Shown here piece after piece: positions 9,564-17,632 of a stretch of 64,000 nt of DNA. The translations under genes and the position numbers were made by a program. Below the pieces are notes generated by a model, which was not told the origin of the DNA, did no database searches, and saw only the letters and a program-made list of their open reading frames with translations. Source of the DNA: JAHFUA01 sp963808725 (GTDB lineage Bacteria > Acidobacteriota > Terriglobia > Terriglobales > Acidobacteriaceae); the NCBI GenBank assembly GCA_963808725.1, contig CAWEGO010000001.1:682001-746000 (forward strand). Reading direction: 5' to 3'. The first letter of the stretch is position 1. Every line of letters starts with the position of its first letter.

Positions 9564-9630
9564 ATCGGGTCATCGGGAGATCGGATCATCGGTTCATCGT
9601 CTACGGCGGACAATCACCCGATGACCCGAT
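9564..9630. repeat. 14-bp perfect inverted repeat (ATCGGGTCATCGGG)
   Basis: Arm 9564-9577 is matched exactly by its reverse complement at 9617-9630, with further GATCGG/CCGAT repeats between and beyond. Lies in the 153-base gap after the flippase-like gene and before nrdR on the minus strand. Looks like a dispersed palindromic element. Confidence 0.5.
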
Positions 9631-9649
9631 CACCCGATGACGCAATCTT

Positions 9650-10696
9650 TCACGTCTCCGCTTCCTGCTCGCTGGGGCTCTCGCGACTGATCTTAGTGAA
9701 GGACACGTGCTCGCGGTGAGCCAGGATCAGGCCCGCCGGAATCACCACCATGAAGCAGGTTAGCCACAGCATAATGCCGCAACTGACCGCCATTTCGCCG
9801 GGAACGCCGAAGTAGTGGTTGATGCCGCCGATGGTGGCTGCTTGCATGCCGCCTCCGATTGCCGGCAGTTGCACCAGGGAGCCGACCATGCTGAAACCTA
9901 TGATCAGCACCACGTTCGAGACCGTCAGTTCACGCAGCGGCGAGGGATAGGCGTGCATCACCTGGCGGTAGCTGACCGCAATCAGGAACCAGATCAGCAG
10001 GGAAAGCCCGGTCAATTGCACGAACGACCCCAGGTCGTGGATGGTGTGCAGTCCCTCGCTGAAGGCATACACCTTCTGCTCGGCATGGTGGGCGAAGCTG
10101 GGGGCCCAGCCGGCGAAGCGCCGCTGTACCCAGCGGGCAACGCCGGCAGCATTGCACCTCACTACATAAGCGGTTCCTGCCAGAAACGCTACCAGACCGA
10201 TCAGGATGACTCCGGCGAACAGGAAATCCTTGCGGTAATGCTGCAGCACGGGATAGCGGCTGAAATCCATGGAGAAGATATCGATGGTCATCAGCACGGT
10301 GAAGGAGCCGATGTCGAAGATGCGCTCCACCGCCCACACCGCTACCTGCGAGGACATGGTCAGCCCCTCGCGGCGGGAGATCAGGTAGGGGCGGGCGAAC
10401 TCACCCGGGCGCCCCAGCAGGGCCAGCCCGGTGAAGCCGATCAGCGTGGGCGCGATTAGATTTTTTGCGCTGGCGCGGCGCACCGGCCGCAGGAACACCT
10501 TCCAGCGCACCGCCCGCAGCAGGTAGGTCAGATAGATCAGGCCGACCGCACTCAGCAGGTACAGCTTGCGGGTGTCGGTCGTTTGCTCCCAGAAGACACT
10601 CCAATCGAAGTGCCGCCATTCGCGGAACTGCATATACACCAGGCCCGCCAGCGCCGCCACCACCACCGCCGATACGATAATGCGCTTCGTAGTCAT
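9650..10696 (-). CDS. Flippase-like integral membrane protein (LPG synthase transmembrane-domain family)
   Basis: Multi-spanning inner-membrane protein, 348 residues, with about eight hydrophobic segments. The conserved pattern YLLRAVRWKVFLRP, GFTGLALLGRPGEFARPYLISRREG and SLVQLPAIGGGMQAA matches the UPF0104/lysylphosphatidylglycerol synthase transmembrane-domain family. There is no C-terminal aminoacyl-transferase domain, so it is unlikely to make lysyl-PG itself. Substrate unknown. It stands alone between nrdR and a lytic transglycosylase. Confidence 0.75.
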   Translation of the reverse strand: MTTKRIIVSAVVVAALAGLVYMQFREWRHFDWSVFWEQTTDTRKLYLLSAVGLIYLTYLLRAVRWKVFLRPVRRASAKNLIAPTLIGFTGLALLGRPGEFARPYLISRREGLTMSSQVAVWAVERIFDIGSFTVLMTIDIFSMDFSRYPVLQHYRKDFLFAGVILIGLVAFLAGTAYVVRCNAAGVARWVQRRFAGWAPSFAHHAEQKVYAFSEGLHTIHDLGSFVQLTGLSLLIWFLIAVSYRQVMHAYPSPLRELTVSNVVLIIGFSMVGSLVQLPAIGGGMQAATIGGINHYFGVPGEMAVSCGIMLWLTCFMVVIPAGLILAHREHVSFTKISRESPSEQEAET

Positions 10697-10815
10697 CCCT
10701 GTTTTGCGATGCAGCCAAGATACGCCGCGCCGGACGGAGGCGCGCGTACGGGCAACGCCAAACTAACTGACGGCGCAGACCTGGTCAATGCCACTGCCGA
10801 TTCGGGACCGCGATT

Positions 10816-11649
10816 CTAGTTGGCGACGGGAGCTGTGGTTTTCTCGGGTTTGGTCCGCGGCTGGGTCGCAACCGGCTCCATCTTCTGCTTCCTGGCGGAC
10901 GCGGCAGTTGCCTGGGCGCTTGGTTTGGCGGCGGCGGGTCCGCTAGCAGACCCGGTTTTGGTCTGTTGGGATTGGGCGCGTGCCGCCAGCTTAGTGCGGT
11001 TGAAGTCCTTGATCACGCGTGCCACGTAGGCGTGGGTTTCGCGGTAGGGAGGCACGCCGTTGTACTGCGCCACCCGCTGCGGGCCGGCATTGTACGCGGC
11101 CAGGGCCTTGGCCATGTCGTTGTTGTAGAGCAACAGCAGATCACGCAGGTAGCGGGTGCCACCCTCGATGTTCTCGCCGGGGGCGAAGGCATCCTTCACG
11201 CCCAGCTTGCTGGCGGTCGAGGGCATGAGCTGCATCAGGCCTTGCGCGCCTTTGGGCGAGACGGCGCGGGGATTGAAGCCGCTCTCCGCCTTGATGACGC
11301 TGCGGATCAAGTCCGGGTCCACCTGGTGCTGGTCACTGGCCGAATTCACCAAGCGGTCCACATCCTCACGCGTGGCTGCTTGCGCCGCTGGCGGCGGCAG
11401 CGGGATCTCCTGGCGATCGACGGAGACGATCTCTTCCGTGGGCACGTCCACAAAGCCGCTGCTCGGATCGGCGGAAAGGTACAGCCGGGTGACACCCTGG
11501 AGCTTTTCCTGGTGGTCATGGCGGATGCTGAAGCCGTTGCGCAGAACCGCGTCATAGACCACCTGCATGCCCGGAGACGCAGCCTCGGCGGCCCAGCCAG
11601 CGGTCGCCAGCGCGAAGAGCACCACGCCACGTTTGAGAAAATTAGTCAT
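10816..11649 (-). CDS. Lytic transglycosylase, SLT domain
   Basis: Periplasmic peptidoglycan-cleaving enzyme. Signal peptide at residues 1-23 (VVLFALATAGWAAEAA). SLT domain from about 95: SVIKAESGFNPRAVSPKGAQ has the catalytic Glu, followed by GLMQLMPSTASKLG and ALAAYNAGPQRV. A 50-residue Ala/Lys/Pro/Thr-rich tail follows the domain and may bind the wall or be disordered. About 70 residues between the signal and the SLT domain match no domain I recognise. Confidence 0.88.
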   Translation of the reverse strand: MTNFLKRGVVLFALATAGWAAEAASPGMQVVYDAVLRNGFSIRHDHQEKLQGVTRLYLSADPSSGFVDVPTEEIVSVDRQEIPLPPPAAQAATREDVDRLVNSASDQHQVDPDLIRSVIKAESGFNPRAVSPKGAQGLMQLMPSTASKLGVKDAFAPGENIEGGTRYLRDLLLLYNNDMAKALAAYNAGPQRVAQYNGVPPYRETHAYVARVIKDFNRTKLAARAQSQQTKTGSASGPAAAKPSAQATAASARKQKMEPVATQPRTKPEKTTAPVAN

Positions 11650-11663
11650 CGCATTGAAGCTCT

Positions 11664-11817
11664 GTCATCCTGAGCGAGCGCGCCCGCCCCTTCGGCTTCG
11701 CTCCGGTCAAGCTTTGGCGCGCGAGTCGAAGGACCCCTACTCCTAAAGATCATCGTCGCGATAGGGGTGCTTCGACTCGTGCGGGCAAAACCGGCCCGCA
11801 CTCGCTCAGCATGACAA
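11664..11817. repeat. Long dispersed repeat with inverted ends (GTCATCCTGAGCGAG type)
   Basis: GTCATCCTGAGCGAG at the left is mirrored by CTCGCTCAGCATGAC at the right, with inner GCGAGTCGAAGGACCCCTA / TAGGGGTGCTTCGACTCG arms. This can fold into one long hairpin filling the gap between two minus-strand genes. Fragments of the same family occur near 35999-36098. Confidence 0.6.
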
Positions 11818-11819
11818 GC

Positions 11820-12659
11820 TTACCCAAACAGCACTTCCTCCACTGCCGCAGCCACTCCACTCTGGTCGTTGGAAAGCGTCACCCGCCAGCCGTCTTGCTT
11901 CAGGTCTTGGCGGGCATTGCCCATGATAACCGGTACGCCGGCGAACTCAAGCATTTCGATATCGTTGTAATTGTCACCGATGGCCATGACCTGTTCCCGC
12001 ATCAGGCCACGGTGGCCGGCCCAGCGTTCCAGGGCATGGCCCTTGGAGCAGCCCTGGTTGAGCACGTCCACCATGACCAGGTCGCGGGCATCGTAGCGGG
12101 TCTTGAGCACGGTGATGCGGTCCGCCAAGTGGGCCGTTCGCAATCGTTCTTCCGCCATCTGCATGCGGGCAATGCTGCCGCAGAACATGGCTTGGATGGG
12201 ATCGGTGTCGAGCGCCCGCTCGATGGGGACCACGAACTCGATGTATTGCAGGTTATTCTCGACCCAGCGCTGGATGTGCGAGGTCAACTCGTCGGTGCGC
12301 TCCAGCGCCAGCGCTCCCTTGCCCTCGCGGTCGAAGGTGAGCACCAGGTTGCCGCGGAAGGGCGCCATCTGCGCGATCAAATCGCGGGCGGTCTCTGCTG
12401 GGAGCAGGTCGCGGTGAAAGCTTTCGCCGCTCAACGAGCGGGTGACGGCGCCATTCGAGCTGATGAGCCAGAGGTCGAACCCGAGCGCCTGCGCGATCGG
12501 CAACGCAAACTGGTGGCGCCTTCCGGTGACCAGCACGATCTCGACCCCGGCTTCATGCGCGCGCGTAAGAGCGGCCCGATTGGCCGGGGAGACCTGGAAT
12601 TGCGGATCGAGAAGAGTACCGTCAATATCGATCGCGAGCAGTCGGATCGCCGGGTTCAC
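11820..12659 (-). CDS. HAD-superfamily hydrolase, Cof type
   Basis: Cytoplasmic sugar- or nucleotide-phosphate phosphatase of the Cof/YbiV group. Motif I DIDGTLLD (residues 10-17), motif II VTGRR, a C2-type cap, and motif IV AIGDNYNDIEMLEFAG. Ends with the family's VAAAVEEVLFG. GTG start at 12659 without a strong ribosome site. Substrate cannot be told from sequence. Confidence 0.88.
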   Translation of the reverse strand: MNPAIRLLAIDIDGTLLDPQFQVSPANRAALTRAHEAGVEIVLVTGRRHQFALPIAQALGFDLWLISSNGAVTRSLSGESFHRDLLPAETARDLIAQMAPFRGNLVLTFDREGKGALALERTDELTSHIQRWVENNLQYIEFVVPIERALDTDPIQAMFCGSIARMQMAEERLRTAHLADRITVLKTRYDARDLVMVDVLNQGCSKGHALERWAGHRGLMREQVMAIGDNYNDIEMLEFAGVPVIMGNARQDLKQDGWRVTLSNDQSGVAAAVEEVLFG

Positions 12660-12683
12660 TGCTGAGATTCTAGCAGCCAGCCG

Positions 12684-13628
12684 TTACTCCCAGTCTGCAT
12701 AATAGCTCTGCCGTGCCCACACCTGCAGGTTCCGATTCCGGGGCGTGATCTCCAGCGTGCGGAAGCGGTCGCCGCCCACCGCGCCGGGCTTGAAATAGAC
12801 GGCGTAACGCAGCCGCAGATTCTGCTGGATGGCGTCAAACGCCGGCTGCTCTCCGGACGGAGGGATGAAAAATGCCCGGCCGCCGGTGACCGCAGCCAGC
12901 TTCAGCAGCACGGCGTCGCCCCTGGACCTCGCCGGGCGACGCCGGGGAGCGATGGTGTAGATGGTAATGTTGGATCGCTGCGCCGCCTCGATCACGTCGG
13001 TCCAGCCATGGGCGCTGACATTGTCCTCGCCGTCGCTCAACAGCACGATAGCGCGGCGCTGGGGCAGGGAGGGGTCGGCGTCGCGCAGCGCATCGGTTGC
13101 GGCAATGAGCGCGTCGTACACCGAACTCAGGGACACGCCTGCGACCGGCCGCAGCCCCGCCTCCAGACGCTGAACATCTCCCGTGAGCGGCTGCGTAACC
13201 TCTACGCGATAGCGGAAACCCACCACCATGGCGCGATCGATGTCGGGCCGCAGCACCGTGCGCAGGAAGTCCAGCGCCACCTTGCGCTCGAATCCGAGAT
13301 CTTTCCGCATGGAGTCGCTCCAGTCCACCACCAGGGCGAGGCGCAGCGGCAGTTCATCTTCCCGGCGGATTTGCGTGATGGCGGCGGGCTTGCCGTTGTC
13401 GAGGATCTGCAAGTCGTCGCGGCTGAGTTCCGTCACCGGCTTCCCGCTGCGATCGGCGACCGCCACGGGCACCACTACTTCCGTCACCCGGCTTTCGACG
13501 AGGAACGGCGCTTTCTCGGTCGAGGGCAGGTAGGACTTCGTGGCAAGAAAGCTCGCCGGCTGCTGTGCCAAAGCGGTAGCGGCGAACGCTAACATCCACA
13601 ACCCGACTGCCAACGCTGTTCTGCGCAT
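12684..13628 (-). CDS. Secreted VWFA-domain protein
   Basis: Signal peptide (LAVGLWMLAFAATALAQ), then a beta-rich segment containing VPVAVADRSGKPVTELSRDD, then a von Willebrand A domain with MIDAS-like LALVVDWSDSMRKD and LLSDGEDNVSAHG. Such VWFA proteins are numerous in Acidobacteriota; function unknown. Start at 13628 is set by GGAGGAG 5 bases upstream. A 9-bp hairpin lies in its 5' leader. Confidence 0.8.
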   Translation of the reverse strand: MRRTALAVGLWMLAFAATALAQQPASFLATKSYLPSTEKAPFLVESRVTEVVVPVAVADRSGKPVTELSRDDLQILDNGKPAAITQIRREDELPLRLALVVDWSDSMRKDLGFERKVALDFLRTVLRPDIDRAMVVGFRYRVEVTQPLTGDVQRLEAGLRPVAGVSLSSVYDALIAATDALRDADPSLPQRRAIVLLSDGEDNVSAHGWTDVIEAAQRSNITIYTIAPRRRPARSRGDAVLLKLAAVTGGRAFFIPPSGEQPAFDAIQQNLRLRYAVYFKPGAVGGDRFRTLEITPRNRNLQVWARQSYYADWE

Positions 13629-13647
13629 GGATCTCCTCCTTGCCAGG

Positions 13648-13668
13648 GGTGCGCACCTCGTGCGCACC
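13648..13668 (-). promoter_or_regulatory. Hairpin in the 5' leader of the VWFA gene
   Basis: GGTGCGCAC, CTC loop, GTGCGCACC: a perfect 9-bp stem starting about 20 bases upstream of the ATG and next to its ribosome site. May tune translation or be a chance palindrome. Confidence 0.3.
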
Positions 13669-13904
13669 TATCCCTCGCGTCTGCTTTTCGAGTTTCCCCC
13701 CGGCGGTCGTCCCTGGCCGACGCCGGCCACCCACAAGCCTTAAGATTGATGCAGCGCCAACACGGCGCGCTGCATGCCAGAAAATTTATCGGCACATTAC
13801 CGCTAACGGGTCTAAGGTTTCAGAGTTACTTTGGTACCCCTCCGTGCCGTTCTGGGAGCCCTCCATTCCGGGAGCTATCCGCGGGGTTTGTTACACTGCC
13901 CGGC

Positions 13905-15101
13905 ATGGCGAAGATGGTTGCGCTGGAGTGCTCGAAGTGCGGCGCGCGGCTCTCGGCGGACGAGCTGCGGACCGTCTGCCCCCAGGACGGCGGCCCGCTC
14001 TACGTCCGCTACGACCTCGAAGCGCTGCGCGGACGCTTCACGCGCGAGATGCTCGCCGGTCGCGTGGCCAGCATGTGGCGCTATGCCGAAGTCCTGCCCG
14101 ACGCCGAACCTGTTTCCCTGGGCGAAGGCTTCACGCCCCTGCTGCCCAGCCGCCAATACCTGAACGTCTTGATTAAGGATGAAGGGTTAAATCCAACGGG
14201 CAGCTTCAAGGCGCGCGGGCTGTGCGCGGCCGTCAGCATGGCGCGGGCTTATGGCCTGAAGAAACTGGCTGTCCCCTCGGCGGGCAATGCCGCCAGTGCG
14301 CTGGCCGCGTACGCAGCCGCCGCCGGCATCGAGGCCCATATCTTCATGCCGCGCGATGTCCCCCAGGCCAACCTGGTCGAGTGCCGCACCTACGGCGCCC
14401 ATGTCACGCTGGTGGACGGCCTCATCAGCGACTGTGCGCGCATGGTCGGCGAACGCAAGCAGGCGGAGGGCTGGTTCGACATCTCCAGCCTCAAGGAGCC
14501 GTTTCGCCTGGAAGGCAAGAAGACCATGGGCTACGAGGTGGCCGAGCAAATGGGATGGGAGCTGCCCGACGCCATCATCTATCCCACTGGCGGCGGCGTC
14601 GGCCTGATCGGCATGTGGAAGGCCTTCGAGGAGATGGAGGCCCTGGGCTGGATCGGCAAAGAAAGGCCGCGCATGGTGGCTGTGCAGTCAACCGGATGCG
14701 CGCCCATCGTTAAAGCATGGGATGAAGGCAAGGCGGTGTCGGATCCATGGCCCCATGGCGCGACTCTAGCCGCCGGCCTGCGCGTGCCCAAAGCCTACGC
14801 CGATTACCTGATCCTCGACATCCTGCACAAGAGTCAGGGCACCGCCATTGCGGTTACGGACGACGAGATCATGGACGCCCTCCGCGCCTGGGCTACTCAC
14901 GACGGCATCTTTGCTGCTCCCGAGGGCGCAGCCGCCTTGGCCGCCTATCGCCGCCTGCTCGCCAGCGGATTCTTCACGCCGGAACAGAAAGTCGTGCTTT
15001 TCAACACAGGCTCGGGGTTGAAGTATATTGATGTGATTGCGGCGGCGGAAAAGAAAGCACCCGCGTCGCGCGCGATCGGCGGAATCATCGGACCGTATTG
15101 A
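13905..15101 (+). CDS. thrC: Threonine synthase
   Basis: PLP enzyme converting O-phosphohomoserine to threonine. A zinc-ribbon-like N-terminus (LECSKCGARL...VCPQDGG) precedes the fold-type II core; GLNPTGSFKARG carries the PLP lysine (about residue 101) and YPTGGGVGLIG the phosphate-binding loop. 398 residues is normal. ATG at 13905 is chosen because family similarity starts there; no strong ribosome site. The stop is followed 8 bases later by the next gene. Confidence 0.9.
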   Translation: MAKMVALECSKCGARLSADELRTVCPQDGGPLYVRYDLEALRGRFTREMLAGRVASMWRYAEVLPDAEPVSLGEGFTPLLPSRQYLNVLIKDEGLNPTGSFKARGLCAAVSMARAYGLKKLAVPSAGNAASALAAYAAAAGIEAHIFMPRDVPQANLVECRTYGAHVTLVDGLISDCARMVGERKQAEGWFDISSLKEPFRLEGKKTMGYEVAEQMGWELPDAIIYPTGGGVGLIGMWKAFEEMEALGWIGKERPRMVAVQSTGCAPIVKAWDEGKAVSDPWPHGATLAAGLRVPKAYADYLILDILHKSQGTAIAVTDDEIMDALRAWATHDGIFAAPEGAAALAAYRRLLASGFFTPEQKVVLFNTGSGLKYIDVIAAAEKKAPASRAIGGIIGPY

Positions 15102-15109
15102 GAAATGCC

Positions 15110-16336
15110 ATGACTTCCCGCCTCTACTACACCGACTCGTTCCTCTACGACTTCGATGCCGCCGTGTGCGAGGTTGTCCCCGGGGCGCGCCCAGCGGTGG
15201 TTCTCGACCAGACGGCGTTTTATCCCACCAGCGGCGGGCAGGTGTTCGACACCGGCTACCTCGAGGCGAACGGCCAGAAGCTGCGGGTCACCGAGGTGAC
15301 CGAAAACGAGCAGGGAACGATTCTCCATTACGTCGATCCGGCGGCGGGCCTGGCGCCGGGAACCCGCGTCCGCGGCACGATTGACGCCGCGCGGCGCCGC
15401 GACCATATGCAGCAGCACTCGGGACAGCACGTGCTCTCGGCCGCATTCGTCCGTCTGTTCGAGATGCCGACCGTTTCATTCCACATGGGCGAAGAGAGCT
15501 GCACTATCGACCTGGAGGCGCGCTCTCTTGCGCCAGCACAGCTCAACGAGGCCGGCCGGCTCGCTAATCGCGTGATCACCGACGACCGGCCGGTGGAGAT
15601 TCGCTTTGCCTCGCTCGAAGAAGCGCGCGCTCTGGGCGTGCGCAAGCTGCCGGAAGCGCAACGCGAAAAGCTGCGCCTGATCGACATTCGCGATTTCGAT
15701 CTCACCGCCTGCGGTGGCACCCACGTGCGCTCTACCGGCCAGATCGGCCCCATCCTGCTACGCAAGACCGAGAACGCACGCCAGGGCGTGCGCGTGGAGT
15801 TCGTGTGCGGAGAGCGCGCCGTCGCCGCCGCCCAGCGCGACTACGCCACGCTGGTGGAGGCGGCTGCGTCGTTTTCGGCGCATATCTCCGATGTCCCGCA
15901 GCAGGTGCGAAAGATGCAGGAGGAACTGAAGGCGGCGCAGAAAGCGCAGCAGAAGCTGCTGGAGGAGCTGGCGGAAGTTTATGCGGCGCGCCTCGTGGCC
16001 GATTCGACGCTGCGTCATTCCTCGCGAAGCGATCCTTTTCGCATGGTGACGAAAGTCTTTCCCGATCGCGACGTGGCCTTCGTCAAGCTGCTGGCGCAGA
16101 AGATTGCCGCCGCGGGTCCGGCCGTAGCGCTGGTAGCCTCGACCTCCGGCCCGGCGACACTGGTCTTCTGCCAGACGCCGGGATTGCCGTTCAATATGGG
16201 CGCGTTGCTGAAGGATACGCTGGCTGCCGCCGGTGGCCGGGGCGGTGGGGCTCGCGACTTCGCCCAGGGCAGTCTGCCCGATGCCGCGCAGGTGGACGTT
16301 GCGCTTGGGCAGGCATTAAGTTCCTTCGCGCAATAG
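15110..16336 (+). CDS. AlaX-like alanyl-tRNA editing protein, long form
   Basis: Likely trans-editing hydrolase that clears mischarged Ser- or Gly-tRNA(Ala). N-terminal beta-barrel (DQTAFYPTSGGQVFDTG), zinc site HSGQH (~102) and CGGTH (~200), then a coiled coil (VRKMQEELKAAQKAQQKLLEEL) and a DHHA1-like C-terminus (GRGGGARDFAQGSLPD). This is the AlaRS editing plus C-Ala layout without the synthetase core. Start at 15110; TTG at 15098 would overlap thrC. A tRNA-Ala gene follows 42 bases downstream. Confidence 0.85.
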   Translation: MTSRLYYTDSFLYDFDAAVCEVVPGARPAVVLDQTAFYPTSGGQVFDTGYLEANGQKLRVTEVTENEQGTILHYVDPAAGLAPGTRVRGTIDAARRRDHMQQHSGQHVLSAAFVRLFEMPTVSFHMGEESCTIDLEARSLAPAQLNEAGRLANRVITDDRPVEIRFASLEEARALGVRKLPEAQREKLRLIDIRDFDLTACGGTHVRSTGQIGPILLRKTENARQGVRVEFVCGERAVAAAQRDYATLVEAAASFSAHISDVPQQVRKMQEELKAAQKAQQKLLEELAEVYAARLVADSTLRHSSRSDPFRMVTKVFPDRDVAFVKLLAQKIAAAGPAVALVASTSGPATLVFCQTPGLPFNMGALLKDTLAAAGGRGGGARDFAQGSLPDAAQVDVALGQALSSFAQ

Positions 16337-16377
16337 CAGGTGCGGGCGCGTCTGCTAGAATAATTGTCCAGTCGAGT

Positions 16378-16453
16378 GGGGCTATAGCTCAGCTGGGAGA
16401 GCGCATCGTTCGCAACGATGAGGTCGTCGGTTCGATCCCGACTAGCTCCACCA
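16378..16453 (+). tRNA. tRNA-Ala, anticodon CGC
   Basis: 76 bases including encoded CCA. Acceptor GGGGCTA/TAGCTCC contains the G3-U70 alanine identity pair; D stem GCTC/GAGC; anticodon stem CATCG/CGATG with loop TTCGCAA; T stem GTCGG/CCGAC. Confidence 0.95.
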
Positions 16454-16535
16454 GGATTTTCCTGAGGTCCCTCGCTACGCTCGGGATTTCGCCGGCGGTC
16501 TCCCGCTTACGCTCACGCCCGCCAAACGGCTCAAG

Positions 16536-16558
16536 TTCGATCCCGACTAGCTCCACCA
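16536..16558 (+). repeat. Direct repeat of the tRNA-Ala 3' end (attachment-site-like)
   Basis: These 23 bases, from TTCGATCCCGACTAG to CCA, are identical to 16431-16453, the T-loop through CCA of the tRNA gene. Such copies mark integrase attachment sites. The 82 bases between hold only a dispersed GAGCG-type repeat and no integrase. Confidence 0.7.
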
Positions 16559-16874
16559 TGTTTTCTCCATCCATTCCAGCAACTTAAGAACTCCGGTTCC
16601 ATTTCCCAAAACACCAAAAACGGGGCTATCCTTGCCTGCTGTACAACCGCCTTGCTTAAAGAGGTATTGCACCGCAAAGCTGAGCTGGAGCATGTTCGTT
16701 ACTTGCCGATGGCGTGAGCATGTGGCATTTGGAAGAAGGGTCGGCCAATTTGACATTTCTGGACCGCAGGCCACCGGCCATGACATGAGTGGTAGCTGAA
16801 CAACCTACCGGCGCGTGCGGCATCGTAACCCTGGTCCGTCGGGCCGACAGGTTGTCCCTTCCACCGCTTGAGAC
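16559..16874. other. Non-coding stretch after the tRNA repeat, possible gene remnant
   Basis: No convincing gene. On the minus strand an open stretch (stop at 16547, up to 16786) contains NMLQLSFAVQYLF, which resembles the last beta-strand of an outer-membrane barrel, suggesting a truncated remnant. The match is weak. Confidence 0.3.
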
Positions 16875-17210
16875 TTAGGTCTCATTCTTCTGTTGTGCTT
16901 TCTGTCTAGCCCAGCGAGCCCGCTGCGCCGCGGCGATCTTCTTGCGGGCGGCACGGCTCATCCGCCGCGCTGGCTTCGACACTTTGACTCGCTTCATCTT
17001 GCCCTGCGCCCAGCGCTCCTTCAACAGCCGCGACAGCTTTCTTCGGGCAGCCGCGCTCATGCCGCCGCGCCGGCCGCGTTTCTGTGCTGTCCTTGGGGGA
17101 CGGCCTACTGTCCGGCGTCCTGTCGGGTTGACGGCTTCAATGGCTGAAATCGCTTGGTCAATACGGTCGCGCTCCGCACGAAGTTCGGCAACAATCCTAT
17201 TGGTGTCCAT
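16875..17210 (-). CDS. Small basic hypothetical protein with AT-hook-like motif
   Basis: 111 residues, strongly basic. Residues 1-30 are a predicted helix (IVAELRAERDRIDQAISAIE), followed by GRRTVGRPPRT, which resembles an AT-hook, and a Lys/Arg/Ala-rich C-terminus with two RRKLSRLL/RKKIAAAQ repeats. This suggests nucleic-acid binding. Function unknown. Lies in the decayed zone next to the tRNA. Confidence 0.6.
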   Translation of the reverse strand: MDTNRIVAELRAERDRIDQAISAIEAVNPTGRRTVGRPPRTAQKRGRRGGMSAAARRKLSRLLKERWAQGKMKRVKVSKPARRMSRAARKKIAAAQRARWARQKAQQKNET

Positions 17211-17367
17211 GATAGCTCCTCGGCGGGTATCCTAACAGCGCACCTAGGAGACTAGCAAAGGGATTTATACAGTGTGGGTCTGGCCAAATTGGCTTCGAAA
17301 TAGGTGTTTTTATCCTAGTTCACTTCGAATGCAGCTACGATATCAGGAACCAGCGTAGCAGCTTTGC

Positions 17368-17498
17368 TGGGGAACTGACTTCCCGCCCCGCAATCGATCG
17401 ATCATCGCTTGGTCTCGGATGCCTGGAGGACGATCCCGGAATCCAGCAACTGCTGCCCGTTGCAGTCGTACTGCGCATAGCAGCGCATGGCACTGAAA
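17368..17498 (-). pseudogene. Fragment of a paralogue of the 37785-39029 gene (3' end only)
   Basis: This tract is clearly similar to 37752-37915, the end of a hypothetical gene in the second respiratory cluster: TCTCGGATGCCTG, CAGTCGTACTG and GCATAGCAGCGCATGGC are shared in order. About 30 bases are missing and the reading frame is broken. The rest of the 17211-17632 gap shows nothing else. Confidence 0.65.
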
Positions 17499-17632
17499 GC
17501 AGTGCTTGTTCAGGGATTCCCTACCCTTTGTGCGCCGCTATGGACCGCAGATTGCTTGCGCAATCGTGCAGGATCTCTTCGTTTCTTAGACCGCTCTAAT
17601 CCATCGGACTAGATCGAGGTGTACTTCTCCCT

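Noticed and set aside
16547..16786. Minus-strand open frame of 79 codons
   Set aside because: It runs across the tRNA-end repeat, has no ribosome site and no complete domain; kept only as a possible remnant.
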